A model generated the notes under the pieces. That model did no database searches. It saw only the letters and a program-made list of their open reading frames with translations, and was not told the origin of the DNA. Below, piece by piece: positions 1 through 8,369 of a DNA stretch of 64,000 bases. Source of the DNA: Ramlibacter ginsenosidimutans (GTDB lineage: Bacteria > Pseudomonadota > Gammaproteobacteria > Burkholderiales > Burkholderiaceae_C); NCBI RefSeq assembly GCF_016654015.1, contig NZ_JAEPWM010000006.1:62001-126000 (forward strand), read 5' to 3'. Both the position numbers and the translations under genes were made by a program. Position 1 is the first letter of the stretch. Every line of letters starts with the position of its first letter.

Positions 1-99
1 CAAGGCCTGCCGGCGGACGGACGCCCGGGCCCGCTGACCTACATGCAACTGAATCGTGCCGCCGGCGTGGACGAACCGCGCCTGCGCACCCAACCCTGA
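1..99 (+). CDS. GspA/ExeA-type secretion ATPase, C-terminal end (partial)
   Basis: Only the last 32 codons are inside the window, in frame 1, ending at TGA 97-99. The tail contains LPADGRPGPLTYMQLNRA, which resembles the peptidoglycan-binding repeat that ends ExeA/GspA AAA+ ATPases. The next gene, 11 nt downstream, is GspB, the usual partner: in the ExeAB system the pair helps insert the type II secretin through the peptidoglycan layer. The assignment rests on this short tail plus the neighbour; the ATPase domain lies outside the window. Confidence 0.6.
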   Translation, partial: QGLPADGRPGPLTYMQLNRAAGVDEPRLRTQP

Positions 100-110
100 A
101 GAACCAGCGC

Positions 111-962
111 ATGTCGTACATCCTCGATGCCTTGCGCCGCGCCGACGCGGAGCGCGAACGCGATCCCGCCCGCGGCATTCACGCGCAGCCCGGCGCGGGC
201 GCGCCGGCGACTGCGCGGGCGCCCATCCCGGGCTGGGCCTGGCCCCTGGGAGCGCTGGCCGTGGTCGGCGCGGCCCTCGTGTTCGCGTGGCAGCGTCCGA
301 ATGCCGAGAGCGCGGCGCCGCAGGTCGCGGTCGCCGTGGTCCCGCCACAGCCAGCCGCACCCGCAGTGACCCCAGCCCCAGCCGCACCCACCGTGGTGGC
401 AGTGGCGGACGTGGTGAGCCCGCCGGCGCCTCCGATGCCGTTGAAGCCGCCCGTGGAGCGCGCCAAGCCCACCGTCGTGGCGGCCGCGCGGCCGCATGCC
501 GCTGCTGCGCCGGCGGCAGGCGCAAGCGCACCGCCTGCAACCGTGCCTGTGGCCTCGTCTGCAACCACGGCTGCGACCCCTGCGCCTGCCGCACCTGTCG
601 CCGCTGCCGCGCCAGGGACTGCACACGCCGCTGGGGCGCCGGCGAGTGCCGGCAACGGATCCCGACCGGAAGCGCTCGCGACCGCCAAGCTCGCGCCTGC
701 GAGCGCCGCGCCCGTCGCGACCGCGTCGGCCAATCGCGTCTTCAATCCCGCGGAACTGCCTGCCGACGTGCAAGGCGCACTGCCCAAGCTGGCGATCACC
801 GGCGGCGTGTACTCGGAGAACGCCGCGCAGCGCATGCTGGTCGTGGGCGGCCAAGTGGTCAATGAAGGCGCGGAACTCGCACCGGGCGTGGTGCTGGACC
901 AGATCCGCTCGCGCAGCGCGGTGCTGCGCTTCCGCGGCTACCGCTACGCCGTCAGCTACTGA
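111..962 (+). CDS. gspB: General secretion pathway protein GspB
   Basis: This 283-residue protein starts MSYILDALRRADAERER, the hallmark N-terminus of GspB/ExeB. A hydrophobic segment follows (about residues 40-63, PGWAWPLGALAVVGAALVFAW), giving a single-pass inner-membrane protein. A long Ala/Pro-rich periplasmic linker spans about residues 65-205. The C-terminal ~75 residues (FNPAELPADVQGALPKLAITGG onward) form the GspB domain with the AQRMLVVGGQVVNEGAELAPGV strand pattern. The family works with GspA in secretin assembly. It lies 11 nt after the gspA end, so the two are probably co-transcribed. Its stop overlaps the convergent downstream gene by 7 nt. Confidence 0.85.
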   Translation: MSYILDALRRADAERERDPARGIHAQPGAGAPATARAPIPGWAWPLGALAVVGAALVFAWQRPNAESAAPQVAVAVVPPQPAAPAVTPAPAAPTVVAVADVVSPPAPPMPLKPPVERAKPTVVAAARPHAAAAPAAGASAPPATVPVASSATTAATPAPAAPVAAAAPGTAHAAGAPASAGNGSRPEALATAKLAPASAAPVATASANRVFNPAELPADVQGALPKLAITGGVYSENAAQRMLVVGGQVVNEGAELAPGVVLDQIRSRSAVLRFRGYRYAVSY

Positions 963-1684
963 GGCGCCCGCGCGGATTCATCCGCCTCGAGCTTCTGCGG
1001 CGCCTGGAACACGGACCAGTGTCCGTCGCGGAACAGGTAGAGGCCGGAGGAGATCCGCGTGGCCTCTCCACCTGCGTACAAGGCCGCCGCGCTGAATCGC
1101 AGCGTCGCGATCGCAGACTCGTCATCGGCGCGGGCGAACACCAGGCCGCCGCGCTCCGGCACGGCGACGACCAGCCCCGCCGGCGAGCGGCGCTGCTGCT
1201 CCAGCCAGAACGCGCGATCGAGGAAGTAGCTGCTGTCCAGCGCCGGCGCGTCGCCGTGCACCTGCATCAGCCCGCCGGTCCACGGCTCGGCCACCGGGGC
1301 ACCATAGCGGTCGCGCAAGTTGGCCACGGCGCGCGCGAGCGCCTGCTCGGGGCTCAGGTGCAGCCGCTCCAGGTCCTCGGGCGTCGCGCTCTGCACCTGC
1401 CGGTCGCCGTCGAACACGAGCCGCAGGTGCATGTCGCCGAGGTACTGGAACCAGCTCGCCTCGAAGCTGAATTCGCGACCGTCCTCCCCGCGAGCGCTGA
1501 TCGTGCCGAACGGCACCAGCGCCTCGTCCGTCTTGTTCGCTCCCGGCGTCTCGCGCAGGACGACGATGAGGTTGGCGGGGCCGGTAGCGATGCTCTCGTC
1601 CTCGCCGCGGTCCGCGGCCAGGCTCGATGCGGACGCAGTGCACAGCGCGGTGATCGCGGCGATGGCTCGCAGGGCTCGGTGCAT
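956..1684 (-). CDS. Exported DUF1444-like protein
   Basis: This 242-residue protein has a clear Sec signal peptide (MHRALRAIAAITALCTASASSLAA, cleavage near residue 24). The C-terminal half (LSPEQALARAVANLRDRYG, a tyrosine-rich middle, then SPAGLVVAVPERGGLVFARAD and the YAGGEATRISSGLYLFRDGHW end) resembles DUF1444/YtpQ proteins in order and spacing, although those are usually cytoplasmic; the match is from memory. No catalytic motif is recognisable. It converges on gspB, overlapping its stop by 7 nt, and has no co-directional neighbour. Function unknown. Confidence 0.65.
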   Translation of the reverse strand: MHRALRAIAAITALCTASASSLAADRGEDESIATGPANLIVVLRETPGANKTDEALVPFGTISARGEDGREFSFEASWFQYLGDMHLRLVFDGDRQVQSATPEDLERLHLSPEQALARAVANLRDRYGAPVAEPWTGGLMQVHGDAPALDSSYFLDRAFWLEQQRRSPAGLVVAVPERGGLVFARADDESAIATLRFSAAALYAGGEATRISSGLYLFRDGHWSVFQAPQKLEADESARAPQ

Positions 1685-1833
1685 GGCGTCCTCCTCGTGG
1701 CTCTGCTGTCATCGTGATGCGTGGCCGGCCCGTGCGCAACCCGTACAAAGGGCATTCGCGGCAGAACCTCGGGGCAGCGTCGGCGCGCAGCAACGCCATT
1801 CGTTACCGTTCTTGCGCCGAGCACTGAACATGT

Positions 1834-1864
1834 AAGAGCTGCGCTGCCTACGATCGCAGCTCTT
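1834..1864 (+). promoter_or_regulatory. Hairpin in the bactofilin 5' leader
   Basis: AAGAGCTGCG (1834-1843) and CGCAGCTCTT (1855-1864) form a perfect 10-bp inverted repeat with an 11-nt loop, 26 nt before the bactofilin ATG and just upstream of its Shine-Dalgarno AGAGGA (1875-1880). There is no T-tract, so a plain terminator is less likely than a leader RNA structure or an operator. Confidence 0.45.
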
Positions 1865-1890
1865 CGTTGTCACTCAGAGGAAAACGCTTC

Positions 1891-2409
1891 ATGGCACTGC
1901 AGTCCCCCTTCTTCAACAACACCAACAAGCGCGAGGACGGCTATCCGCGTCCCGGGTCGAACCCGAACGCCGCTGCCCTTTCCGGCCAGGCCGCTTCCGC
2001 CGCGACGCAGCAGGCTGCCGCTCCCGCCGCTGCGGTGAAGGAGGGCGAAAGCAAGCTCACCGTCGGACCGAACATCAAGCTCAAGGGCGTCGAGATCACG
2101 GACTGCGACACGCTGGTGGTCGAGGGCTCCGTCGAGGCCACGATGGACTCGCGCGTGATCCAGATCTCCGAGCGCGGCGCCTTCAAGGGCTCCGCCGAGA
2201 TCGACGTCGCCGAGATCCGCGGCGTGTTCGAGGGCAACCTCACCGTGCGCCAGAAGCTGGTGATCTATTCCACGGGCAAGGTCACGGGCAAGGTGCGCTA
2301 CGGCAAGGTCGTGATCGAGGAGGGCGGGCAGCTCTCCGGCGAGATCGAGTCCGGCACCGGCCCGAAGACGCCGGCCGCACCGCGCACCGGCCTGCAGCCG
2401 GTGCAGTAA
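1891..2409 (+). CDS. Bactofilin (polymer-forming cytoskeletal protein)
   Basis: A 172-residue protein from ATG 1891. AGAGGA ends 10 nt upstream, which favours this start over an in-frame TTG at 1867. The first ~50 residues are a disordered Ala/Pro-rich tail. Residues ~52-150 carry the bactofilin beta-helix repeats (LTVGPNIKLKGVEITDCDTL, VVEGSVEATMDSRVIQISERGAFKGSAE, ...GVFEGNLTVRQKLVIYSTGKVTGKVRYGKVVIEEGGQLSGEIE). Bactofilins self-assemble into nucleotide-independent filaments at the inner membrane and often position wall or stalk machinery. A single gene here with no peptidase or wall-hydrolase partner next to it, so the process it serves cannot be read from context. Confidence 0.88.
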   Translation: MALQSPFFNNTNKREDGYPRPGSNPNAAALSGQAASAATQQAAAPAAAVKEGESKLTVGPNIKLKGVEITDCDTLVVEGSVEATMDSRVIQISERGAFKGSAEIDVAEIRGVFEGNLTVRQKLVIYSTGKVTGKVRYGKVVIEEGGQLSGEIESGTGPKTPAAPRTGLQPVQ

Positions 2410-2457
2410 GCGCGTCGACGTGGCCGCACCGGCTGCGGCCGTGCGGCCTCTCGTGCC

Positions 2458-3336
2458 TCAGACGACGGACTGGTGGCGCGCAATGCAGGTGTCCAGCGTC
2501 TCCTCGTGCGGGCGCTGCCACCAGTTGCCCGTCGAGAAGATTTCCACCTCGCTGTAGCCGGCGAAGCCCTGCGCCTCGACCCAGCCGCGGATGCGCGGAA
2601 TGTCGATCACGCCGTCCCCCATCATCCCGCGGTCGTTCAGCAGGTCGGTGGTGGGCGTGAGCCAGTCGCAGACGTGGAAGGCGAGGAGGCGCTCGCGGCC
2701 GGCGCGGGCGATCTGCGCTTCGAGCTTGGGGTCCCACCACGTGTGGTAGACATCGACGGCGACGCCGAGAGCACCCGTACGCCCCGGATCCAGCGCGTCG
2801 CACAGGTCCAGCGCCTGCTCCAGCGTGTTCACGCAGGCCCGGTCGGCTGCATACATCGGATGCAGCGGCTCGATCGCGAGCGGCATCTTCGCCTGCTTCG
2901 CATACTCCAGCATCTCCGCGATGCCGTCGCGCACCTGCGAGCGCGCCAGGGCGATGTCCTTGTGCGCCGCCCGGCCTTGCAGCGCGCCGGGCAGGCCGCC
3001 CACCACGAGCACGACGCAGGGGGCGCGCAGTTCCGCGGCCTCGTCGATCGCGCGGCGGTTGTCGTCGCGTGCGGCCTTCAGGCCGGCGGCGTCCGTGGCC
3101 GGGAACATGCCGCCGCGGCAATAGCCGGAGAGCTCCATGCCATGCGTGCGCACCAATTGCGAAATCGTGGCGAGGCCCGCGGCATGGACCTGGTCGCGCC
3201 AGGGCGAGATCGCTCGGATGCCGCGGCGCACGCAGGCTTCGATGATGTCGGGCAGCGGCAGGTCGACGCCGCGGCTCTTGCGGATCGTGGCGGTGTTGAT
3301 CGACAGCCAGCGGGTGTCTCGTGAAAAGTCGCGCAT
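2458..3336 (-). CDS. Sugar phosphate isomerase/epimerase family (TIM barrel)
   Basis: A 292-residue AP-endonuclease-2-like TIM barrel. I chose the ATG at 3336 (MRDFSRDTRWLSINTATIRKS) over an upstream in-frame start, because the upstream extension overlaps the previous gene and has shadow-frame composition. Metal-site features of the family are visible: AIEPLHP in the middle, DVYHTWWDPKLEAQI for the Asp-x-x-His step, HVCDW, and the closing YSEVEIFSTGNWWQ. It is the last gene of a minus-strand operon starting at 8270. Relatives isomerise or epimerise keto-sugars or inosose-type compounds; the substrate is unknown. Confidence 0.8.
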   Translation of the reverse strand: MRDFSRDTRWLSINTATIRKSRGVDLPLPDIIEACVRRGIRAISPWRDQVHAAGLATISQLVRTHGMELSGYCRGGMFPATDAAGLKAARDDNRRAIDEAAELRAPCVVLVVGGLPGALQGRAAHKDIALARSQVRDGIAEMLEYAKQAKMPLAIEPLHPMYAADRACVNTLEQALDLCDALDPGRTGALGVAVDVYHTWWDPKLEAQIARAGRERLLAFHVCDWLTPTTDLLNDRGMMGDGVIDIPRIRGWVEAQGFAGYSEVEIFSTGNWWQRPHEETLDTCIARHQSVV

Positions 3337-3340
3337 GGAT

Positions 3341-4234
3341 TCAGGAAGGTGGTGTGCGTTCGCGCCGCCACTGCAGCAGCAGGGCCGCGTTGTCCAGGTC
3401 GCCATCGCCCGCGGCGATGGCATCGCGCATCAGGCGTGCATGCGTTTGCGAGAGCGGCAGTGGCTGGCCGGCGGCCTGCGCCGCCTCGAGCATCAGACCC
3501 ACGTCCTTGAGGTGCTGGCGGATGCGGGATTGCGGCTCGAAGCGTTCGCTGACCATCAGCGGCCCTTTCACTTCCGCGGCGACGGAGCGTGCCGGCGTCG
3601 CCAGCACGAGGGCAAGGAAGGTCTCGGGTGGGATGCCCAGGCTCTCCGCAAAGGCCATGCCTTCGGCCAGCACCGCGCGGTTCAATCCGAGCACGAGGTT
3701 GGTCGCGAGCTTCGCCTTCGCCGCCATGCCTGCGGGGCCCACGTGCAGGCGGCGAAGCGCTATCGCCTCGAGCACATCCGCGCAGCGGGCAATGTCCTCG
3801 GCCTCGCCACCCAGCAACTGCGTTGCCTCGCCGGCGGCGATCTGCTGGCTCGATCCGGACAGCGGCGCTTCGATGAGAGCGATGCCGCGCGCGCGCAGCC
3901 GGGCCGCCAGCGCCTGCAGCTCCTCGGGCGTGCCGGTGGAGCAATCGACGACGCTGCGCACCCGATGGCCTGCGGACAGCAGCCCGCCTTCGCCTTCCAG
4001 CACGGCCAGCACGTCCTTCGTGTCGAACACGGCGAGCAGCACGCAGTCGCACTGCGCGCCGACGGCGGCGGCCGAAGTGTGCGCCGTGCCGCGCAGCGCC
4101 GTCAGGCGCTCACGCGCTTCCTGGCGCAGGTCGAAGCCATGCACGGGGAAGCCAGCCGCGAGCAGGCGCTGCGCCAGCGCATGGCCCACGAGGCCGAGGC
4201 CGACCAGTCCGACGGGGCGATGCTGCGTGTCCAT
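3341..4234 (-). CDS. NAD(P)-dependent beta-hydroxyacid dehydrogenase (3-hydroxyisobutyrate dehydrogenase family)
   Basis: A 297-residue protein from ATG 4234. An N-terminal Rossmann fold (VGLVGLGLVGHALAQRLLAAG) is followed by the family loop DCSTGTPEELQALA and the substrate segment IEAPLSGSSQQIAAGEATQLLGG. GPAGMAAKAKLATNLVLGLN carries the conserved catalytic Lys region (usual consensus GxGxxxKxxNN). Family members oxidise or reduce beta-hydroxyacids such as 3-hydroxyisobutyrate and tartronate semialdehyde. It is separated by 2 nt from the upstream SDR and by 4 nt from the downstream isomerase, so translation is probably coupled. Substrate not determinable. Confidence 0.85.
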   Translation of the reverse strand: MDTQHRPVGLVGLGLVGHALAQRLLAAGFPVHGFDLRQEARERLTALRGTAHTSAAAVGAQCDCVLLAVFDTKDVLAVLEGEGGLLSAGHRVRSVVDCSTGTPEELQALAARLRARGIALIEAPLSGSSQQIAAGEATQLLGGEAEDIARCADVLEAIALRRLHVGPAGMAAKAKLATNLVLGLNRAVLAEGMAFAESLGIPPETFLALVLATPARSVAAEVKGPLMVSERFEPQSRIRQHLKDVGLMLEAAQAAGQPLPLSQTHARLMRDAIAAGDGDLDNAALLLQWRRERTPPS

Positions 4235-4236
4235 GT

Positions 4237-4935
4237 TCAGGGGACCAGCGAGGTCCCGCCGCAGATCTGGATCTCCTGCCCCGTGATGGCCGCGGCGGCA
4301 GGCGAGAGCAGGTAGGCGACCAGCGACGCGACTTCGTCGGGCTGGATCAGCCGGCCGATCGGAGGCAGGCGCGAGGGCGTGCCCTGGCGGGCGGGATCGG
4401 TGAGCATGCCGGTCTGCGTCGCCGCGGGCGCGACCACGTTCACGGTCACGCCCTGCGTGACGACTTCCGCGGCCCAGCTGCGTGCGAGCGAGGCGATCGC
4501 GGCCTTGGTGGCAGCGTACTGGCTGCGCCCGGCGATGCCGCGCGCGACCCGGCTGCCGATCAGCACCATGCGGCCCTGGCCGGCGCGCGCCATGCGTGGC
4601 AGCAGCACGTTGGCCACCTGCGTGGCCGCCTGCACATGCAGCCGCCACATGGCCGCGCCGTCGGCGGGAGCTAGCTGGCCCAGCGAGCCAGGGCGCAGGA
4701 TCCCGGCCGCCTGCACGACCGCTTGCAGCGGCCCGGTGCGGGCAAGCGCCGCGCCCAGTGCGCCTGCGTCGCCGAGGTCCACCGCCACCGACTGGAAGTG
4801 GGGGTGCTCGATCGCGGGCCGCGCGATGTCCAGGCCCAGCACCTGCCAGCCTTCGTCCAGCAGGCGGCGCGCGACGGCCTGCCCGATGCCGGAACTGCTG
4901 CCGGTCACCAGGGCGCGGCGGTCCTCATTCGACAC
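4237..4935 (-). CDS. Short-chain dehydrogenase/reductase (SDR)
   Basis: A 232-residue classical SDR. The start is a GTG at 4935 (MSNEDRRALVTGSSSGIG), overlapping the end of the Bug-receptor gene by 11 nt. Visible features are the cofactor motif TGSSSGIG, a D-A-G-type AAGIL strand (VVQAAGILRPGS), the catalytic Ser in LIGSRVARG, the catalytic YAATK (YxxxK), and the C-terminal ITGQEIQICGGTS. The aspartate after beta-2 (LGLDIARP) suggests NAD(H) preference. It sits third from the end of the six-gene operon and presumably oxidises an alcohol intermediate of that pathway. Confidence 0.88.
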   Translation of the reverse strand: MSNEDRRALVTGSSSGIGQAVARRLLDEGWQVLGLDIARPAIEHPHFQSVAVDLGDAGALGAALARTGPLQAVVQAAGILRPGSLGQLAPADGAAMWRLHVQAATQVANVLLPRMARAGQGRMVLIGSRVARGIAGRSQYAATKAAIASLARSWAAEVVTQGVTVNVVAPAATQTGMLTDPARQGTPSRLPPIGRLIQPDEVASLVAYLLSPAAAAITGQEIQICGGTSLVP

Positions 4936-5887
4936 GGATGTGGCCCTCGGTGATGATCTTCTGCGCCCGCGCCATGTCGGCGGCCTGGAACTTCACGAAG
5001 TCGTCGACCGAGCCGGGCGTGAGCAGCAGGCCTTGCTGCACCAGCTTCTCCTTCATGTCCCCGGCGAGCGCCTTGTTCACTTCGGCATTGAGCTTGGTCG
5101 TGATGTCGGCGGGCAGCTTCGCCGGCCCCCACAGGCCGTACCAGCTGTAGAACTCGAAGCCGGGAAGGGTCTCGGCCACGGTCGGCACGTCGGGAAGGCT
5201 GGGCGAGCGCGTGCTGGAGGTGACCGCGACCACGCGCACCATGCCGCTCTTGTGGTACTGGACCGAACCGAGGATGGGGTCGATGAAGCCGTCGATCTGG
5301 CCGCCGATCAGGTCCTGGAAGGCCGGCGCCGTGCCCTTGTACGGCACCACCGTGTACTCGATGTTCCCGGCGCGCTTGAGCAGTTCGGTGGACAGGTGGC
5401 CCGCCGAGCCGATCGAGCCGACGGCGAAGGTCATGGTGCCGGGATGCGCCTTGGCGTAGGCGAGCAGCGACTTGATGTCGGTGATGGGCAGGCGCTTGTT
5501 GATCGCGACCGACAGCGGCGCCTTGGCGACGAGGGCGATCGGCTGGAAGTCCCTGGTCACGGAATAGGCGACCGACTTCATCGTCATGGGCGCGCTCACG
5601 AACGTGGAGGCGTTGAACAGCAGGGTGTAGCCATCGGGCTGGGAACGCGCGACGACATCGGCTCCGATGGTGCCGTTGCCGCCGGCCCGGTTCTCCACCA
5701 CGAACGCCTGCCCGAGCTGCTCGCTGAGCTTCTGCGCCAGCTGGCGGCCGACCGCGTCGAGCGTGCCGCCCGGCGGGAAGGGGATGATCACCTTGACCGG
5801 CCGCGTGGGCCACGCATCGGCGAGGGCGGCGATGCTGGCGGCGGCGAGGCACGCGGCCAGCGCGAACTTCATCATGGACTTGAGCAT
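4925..5887 (-). CDS. Bug/TctC-family periplasmic solute receptor
   Basis: A 320-residue secreted receptor from ATG 5887 with a Sec signal peptide (MLKSMMKFALAACLAAASIAALADA). The Bug family core follows at once: WPTRPVKVIIPFPPGGTLDAVGRQLA, VVENRAGGNGTIGADVVARSQPDGYTLLF, then YKGTAPAFQDLIGGQIDGFID and LPDVPTVAETLPGFEFYSWYGLWGPAKLP. Bug proteins bind carboxylates or small polar ligands and are greatly expanded in betaproteobacteria, often without adjacent TctAB membrane genes, as here. Its place inside a dehydrogenase/isomerase operon suggests the ligand is the operon's substrate. Confidence 0.92.
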   Translation of the reverse strand: MLKSMMKFALAACLAAASIAALADAWPTRPVKVIIPFPPGGTLDAVGRQLAQKLSEQLGQAFVVENRAGGNGTIGADVVARSQPDGYTLLFNASTFVSAPMTMKSVAYSVTRDFQPIALVAKAPLSVAINKRLPITDIKSLLAYAKAHPGTMTFAVGSIGSAGHLSTELLKRAGNIEYTVVPYKGTAPAFQDLIGGQIDGFIDPILGSVQYHKSGMVRVVAVTSSTRSPSLPDVPTVAETLPGFEFYSWYGLWGPAKLPADITTKLNAEVNKALAGDMKEKLVQQGLLLTPGSVDDFVKFQAADMARAQKIITEGHIRVE

Positions 5888-5910
5888 CTGCGGTTCTCCT
5901 CGGTGCGGGA

Positions 5911-7095
5911 TCAGGCGATGCCGTGCACGGCCGCGAGGGTCTTCATGCGCTGCACGGCGAGCTCGGGCTGTTCCAGCAGGTTGGCCGCGTCGGCCAGGCG
6001 GAACAGCTCCGCCAGGTGCGGGAAGCTGCGCGTGCTCTGCTGGCCGCCGACCATGGTGAAGTGCTTCTGGTGGCCATTGAGCCAGGCCATGAACACCACG
6101 CCGGTCTTGTAGAAGCGCGTGGGCGCCGCGAAGATGTGGCGCGACAGCGGCACGGTGGGACCGAGGATCGCGTGGAAGCGCTCGAGGTTCCCTTGCGCCA
6201 GTTCGCCGAGAGCGGCGCTCGCGGCCGGTGCGATGGCGTCGAAGATGCCCAGCAGCGCATCGCTGCGACCCTGGTTGGGGGACGTGCCGTAACCGTCGCC
6301 CGCGATCAGTTCCGCGTAGTTGAAGTCGTCGCCCGTGTACATGCGCACGCCCGCGGGCAGGCGGCGGCGCATCGCGATCTCCTTGTCCTTGTCCAGCAGC
6401 GAGATCTTGATGCCGTCGACCTTGGAGGCATGCGCGCCGATGATGCCCAGCGCCGTGTCCATCGCGGCGTCGACGTCCGGGGTGCCCCAGTAGCCCGCCA
6501 GCGCCGGGTCGAACATGTCGCCCAGCCAGTGCAGGATCACGGGCTGCTTCGCCTGCGAGAGGATGCGGCCGTACACCTTCTCGTAATCGGCGGGCGACTT
6601 CGCCACGCGCGCCAGGGCCCGCGACGCCATCACGATCAGGCGGCCACCGAGCTTCTCGATCGCGGCCATCTGCTCCTCGTAGGCGCGGATCACGTCGGCT
6701 GTGCTTTTCGCGTCTTCGACCGCGAGCTGGTCGGTGCCGCAGCCGGAGGCGACCAGCGCACCCGGCACGTCGCGTGCCGCGTCGACCGAGCGGCGAATGA
6801 GTTCCAGCGAGGTGGGCCAGTCCATGCCCATGCCGCGCTGCGCGGTGTCCATGGCTTCCGCGACGCCGAGGCCCAGCGACCACAGGTGCTGGCGATAGCC
6901 GATGGTGGCGTCCCAGTCGACCGCGCTTTGCAGCCAGGGATCGATGGCGGCCAGGGGATCCGCCACCACGTGCGCGGCGGAATAGGCGATGCGGTTGAAC
7001 TTCACGCCCTTCGCGGGCTTCACGGGCGCGGTGCCGCGCAGCGTGTAGCTCTCGATCTTGCCGGCGGACGTGGGCAGCTTCAGGGTCAGGGCCAT
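5911..7095 (-). CDS. DUF993 (dihydrodipicolinate-synthase-like) protein
   Basis: A 394-residue protein from ATG 7095 (MALTLKLPTSAGKIESYTL). It matches my memory of the DUF993 family, annotated as dihydrodipicolinate-synthase-like aldolase-fold proteins: YSAAHVVADPLAAIDPWL near the N-terminus, PVILHWLGDMFDPALAGYWG in the middle (the family's ILHWLG strand), and DGIKISLLDKDKEI, where the lysine after GIK sits at the place of a Schiff-base Lys. The enzymatic activity of this family is not established as far as I know. It lies between a Gfo/Idh/MocA oxidoreductase and a Bug receptor and probably cleaves or rearranges a keto-sugar-acid-like intermediate (inference). Confidence 0.75.
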   Translation of the reverse strand: MALTLKLPTSAGKIESYTLRGTAPVKPAKGVKFNRIAYSAAHVVADPLAAIDPWLQSAVDWDATIGYRQHLWSLGLGVAEAMDTAQRGMGMDWPTSLELIRRSVDAARDVPGALVASGCGTDQLAVEDAKSTADVIRAYEEQMAAIEKLGGRLIVMASRALARVAKSPADYEKVYGRILSQAKQPVILHWLGDMFDPALAGYWGTPDVDAAMDTALGIIGAHASKVDGIKISLLDKDKEIAMRRRLPAGVRMYTGDDFNYAELIAGDGYGTSPNQGRSDALLGIFDAIAPAASAALGELAQGNLERFHAILGPTVPLSRHIFAAPTRFYKTGVVFMAWLNGHQKHFTMVGGQQSTRSFPHLAELFRLADAANLLEQPELAVQRMKTLAAVHGIA

Positions 7096-7106
7096 GGCGT
7101 GCCTCC

Positions 7107-8270
7107 TCAGAATTGCAGCGCGGGCACGTCGACGAAGCGGCGTTCCTTCCAGCTTTGCAGCGCGGCTTCGACCAGCTGCACGCCCTTCGCGCCCTCGGGC
7201 AGCGTCCACTTGTAGGGCGCGTCCTCGACCACGTGGCGGATGAAGTGCTCCCACTGGATCTTGAAGCCGTTGTCGTAGAACTCCGTGTCCGGCACCTCCT
7301 GCCACTGGTCGAAGAAGTTCATGCTCTGCTTCACGTCCGGGTTCCACACCGGCCGCGGCGTGGTGACGCGGCTTTGCGCACGGCACTCCTGCAGGCCGGC
7401 GACGGCGGAGCCGTGCGTGCCGTCCACGTGGAAGGTCACCAGGTCGTCGCGCCGCACGCGCGTCGCCCACGACATGTTCAGCTGCGCCACGACCGGCTCG
7501 CCGTTGTGGCCGACCAGTTCGGCGATCGCGTACGCCGCATCGTCGGCGGTGGCCGCGTAGGGCTTGCCGTTCTCGTCCCAGCGCTGCGGGATGTGCGTGG
7601 CGCCCAGGCAGGAGATGGACTTCACCTGGCCGAACAGGTTGTCCAGCACGTAGCGCCAGTGGCACATCATGTCCAGGATCATTCCGCCGCCTTCCTCGGC
7701 GCGGTAGTTCCAGGACGGGCGCTGGATCGGCTGCAGGTCGCCCTCGAACACCCAGTAGCCGAACTCCAGGCGCAGAGACAGCATGCGGCCGAAGAAGCCG
7801 GAGCGGCGCAGCATGTCCAGCTTGCGCAGCCCGGGCAGGAACAGCTTGTCCTGCACGGCGCCGTGCTTGAGGCCAGACTTCTGCGCGGTCTCGGCGATCT
7901 GCATGGCCTCGGCCAGCGTCGTGGCGATCGGCTTCTCGCAGTACACGTGCTTGCCTGCGCGCAGCGCCTTGGCCAGCAGGGTGGGGCGCATCTGCGTGGT
8001 GCCGGCGTCGAAGAAGACCGTGTCGTCCTTGTTCGCGAGGGCCTTGTCCAGGTCCGTGCCCCAGCGCTCGATCTTCTGCGAGCGGGCGAGCGCCTCGATC
8101 TTCTCCGCGTTGCGCCCGATCAGGATCGGGTCGGGCATCACCTTGTCGCCGTTCGCGAGCGTCACGCCGCCCTGGTTGCGGATCGCCACGATGGAGCGGA
8201 TGAGGTGCTGGTTCATGCCCATGCGCCCGGTGACGCCGTGCATGATGATTCCGAGACGCTGGATGGCCAT
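7107..8270 (-). CDS. Gfo/Idh/MocA-family NAD(P)-dependent oxidoreductase
   Basis: A 387-residue protein from ATG 8270 and first gene of the minus-strand operon. The N-terminal nucleotide fold is atypical (LGIIMHGVTGRMGMNQHLIRS), followed by VFFDAGTTQMRPTLLAKALRAGKHVYCEKPIATTL, which holds the signature EKP (Gfo/Idh EKPxA). A large C-terminal substrate domain has GGGMILDMMCHWRYVLDNLFG in the position of the family's G-x-x-x-D-x-x-x-H catalytic stretch. Family members oxidise sugars, inositols or 3-keto-sugars. An operator-like 20-mer (8299-8318) starts 29 nt upstream of the ATG. Confidence 0.85.
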   Translation of the reverse strand: MAIQRLGIIMHGVTGRMGMNQHLIRSIVAIRNQGGVTLANGDKVMPDPILIGRNAEKIEALARSQKIERWGTDLDKALANKDDTVFFDAGTTQMRPTLLAKALRAGKHVYCEKPIATTLAEAMQIAETAQKSGLKHGAVQDKLFLPGLRKLDMLRRSGFFGRMLSLRLEFGYWVFEGDLQPIQRPSWNYRAEEGGGMILDMMCHWRYVLDNLFGQVKSISCLGATHIPQRWDENGKPYAATADDAAYAIAELVGHNGEPVVAQLNMSWATRVRRDDLVTFHVDGTHGSAVAGLQECRAQSRVTTPRPVWNPDVKQSMNFFDQWQEVPDTEFYDNGFKIQWEHFIRHVVEDAPYKWTLPEGAKGVQLVEAALQSWKERRFVDVPALQF

Positions 8271-8298
8271 GGGTCTGCCTCTGTGTGTGGGGGTTTAA

Positions 8299-8318
8299 TT
8301 AACTGGTTGGTGAATTAT
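8299..8318. promoter_or_regulatory. Candidate TetR operator O1 (catabolic operon side)
   Basis: The 20-mer TTAACTGGTTGGTGAATTAT occurs here. Its partner, read on the minus strand at 9046-9027, is TTAACTGTTTGGTGAATTAT: 19 of 20 identical. The outer parts form an imperfect dyad (TAAyT-N8-AATTA), as expected for a TetR dimer. It lies 29 nt upstream of the first gene of the minus-strand operon. Confidence 0.7.
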
Positions 8319-8369
8319 GGGCGAGGAACTCGCGCTGCGCAAGCCTGCGCGGACTAGCGGATTGGCCGC

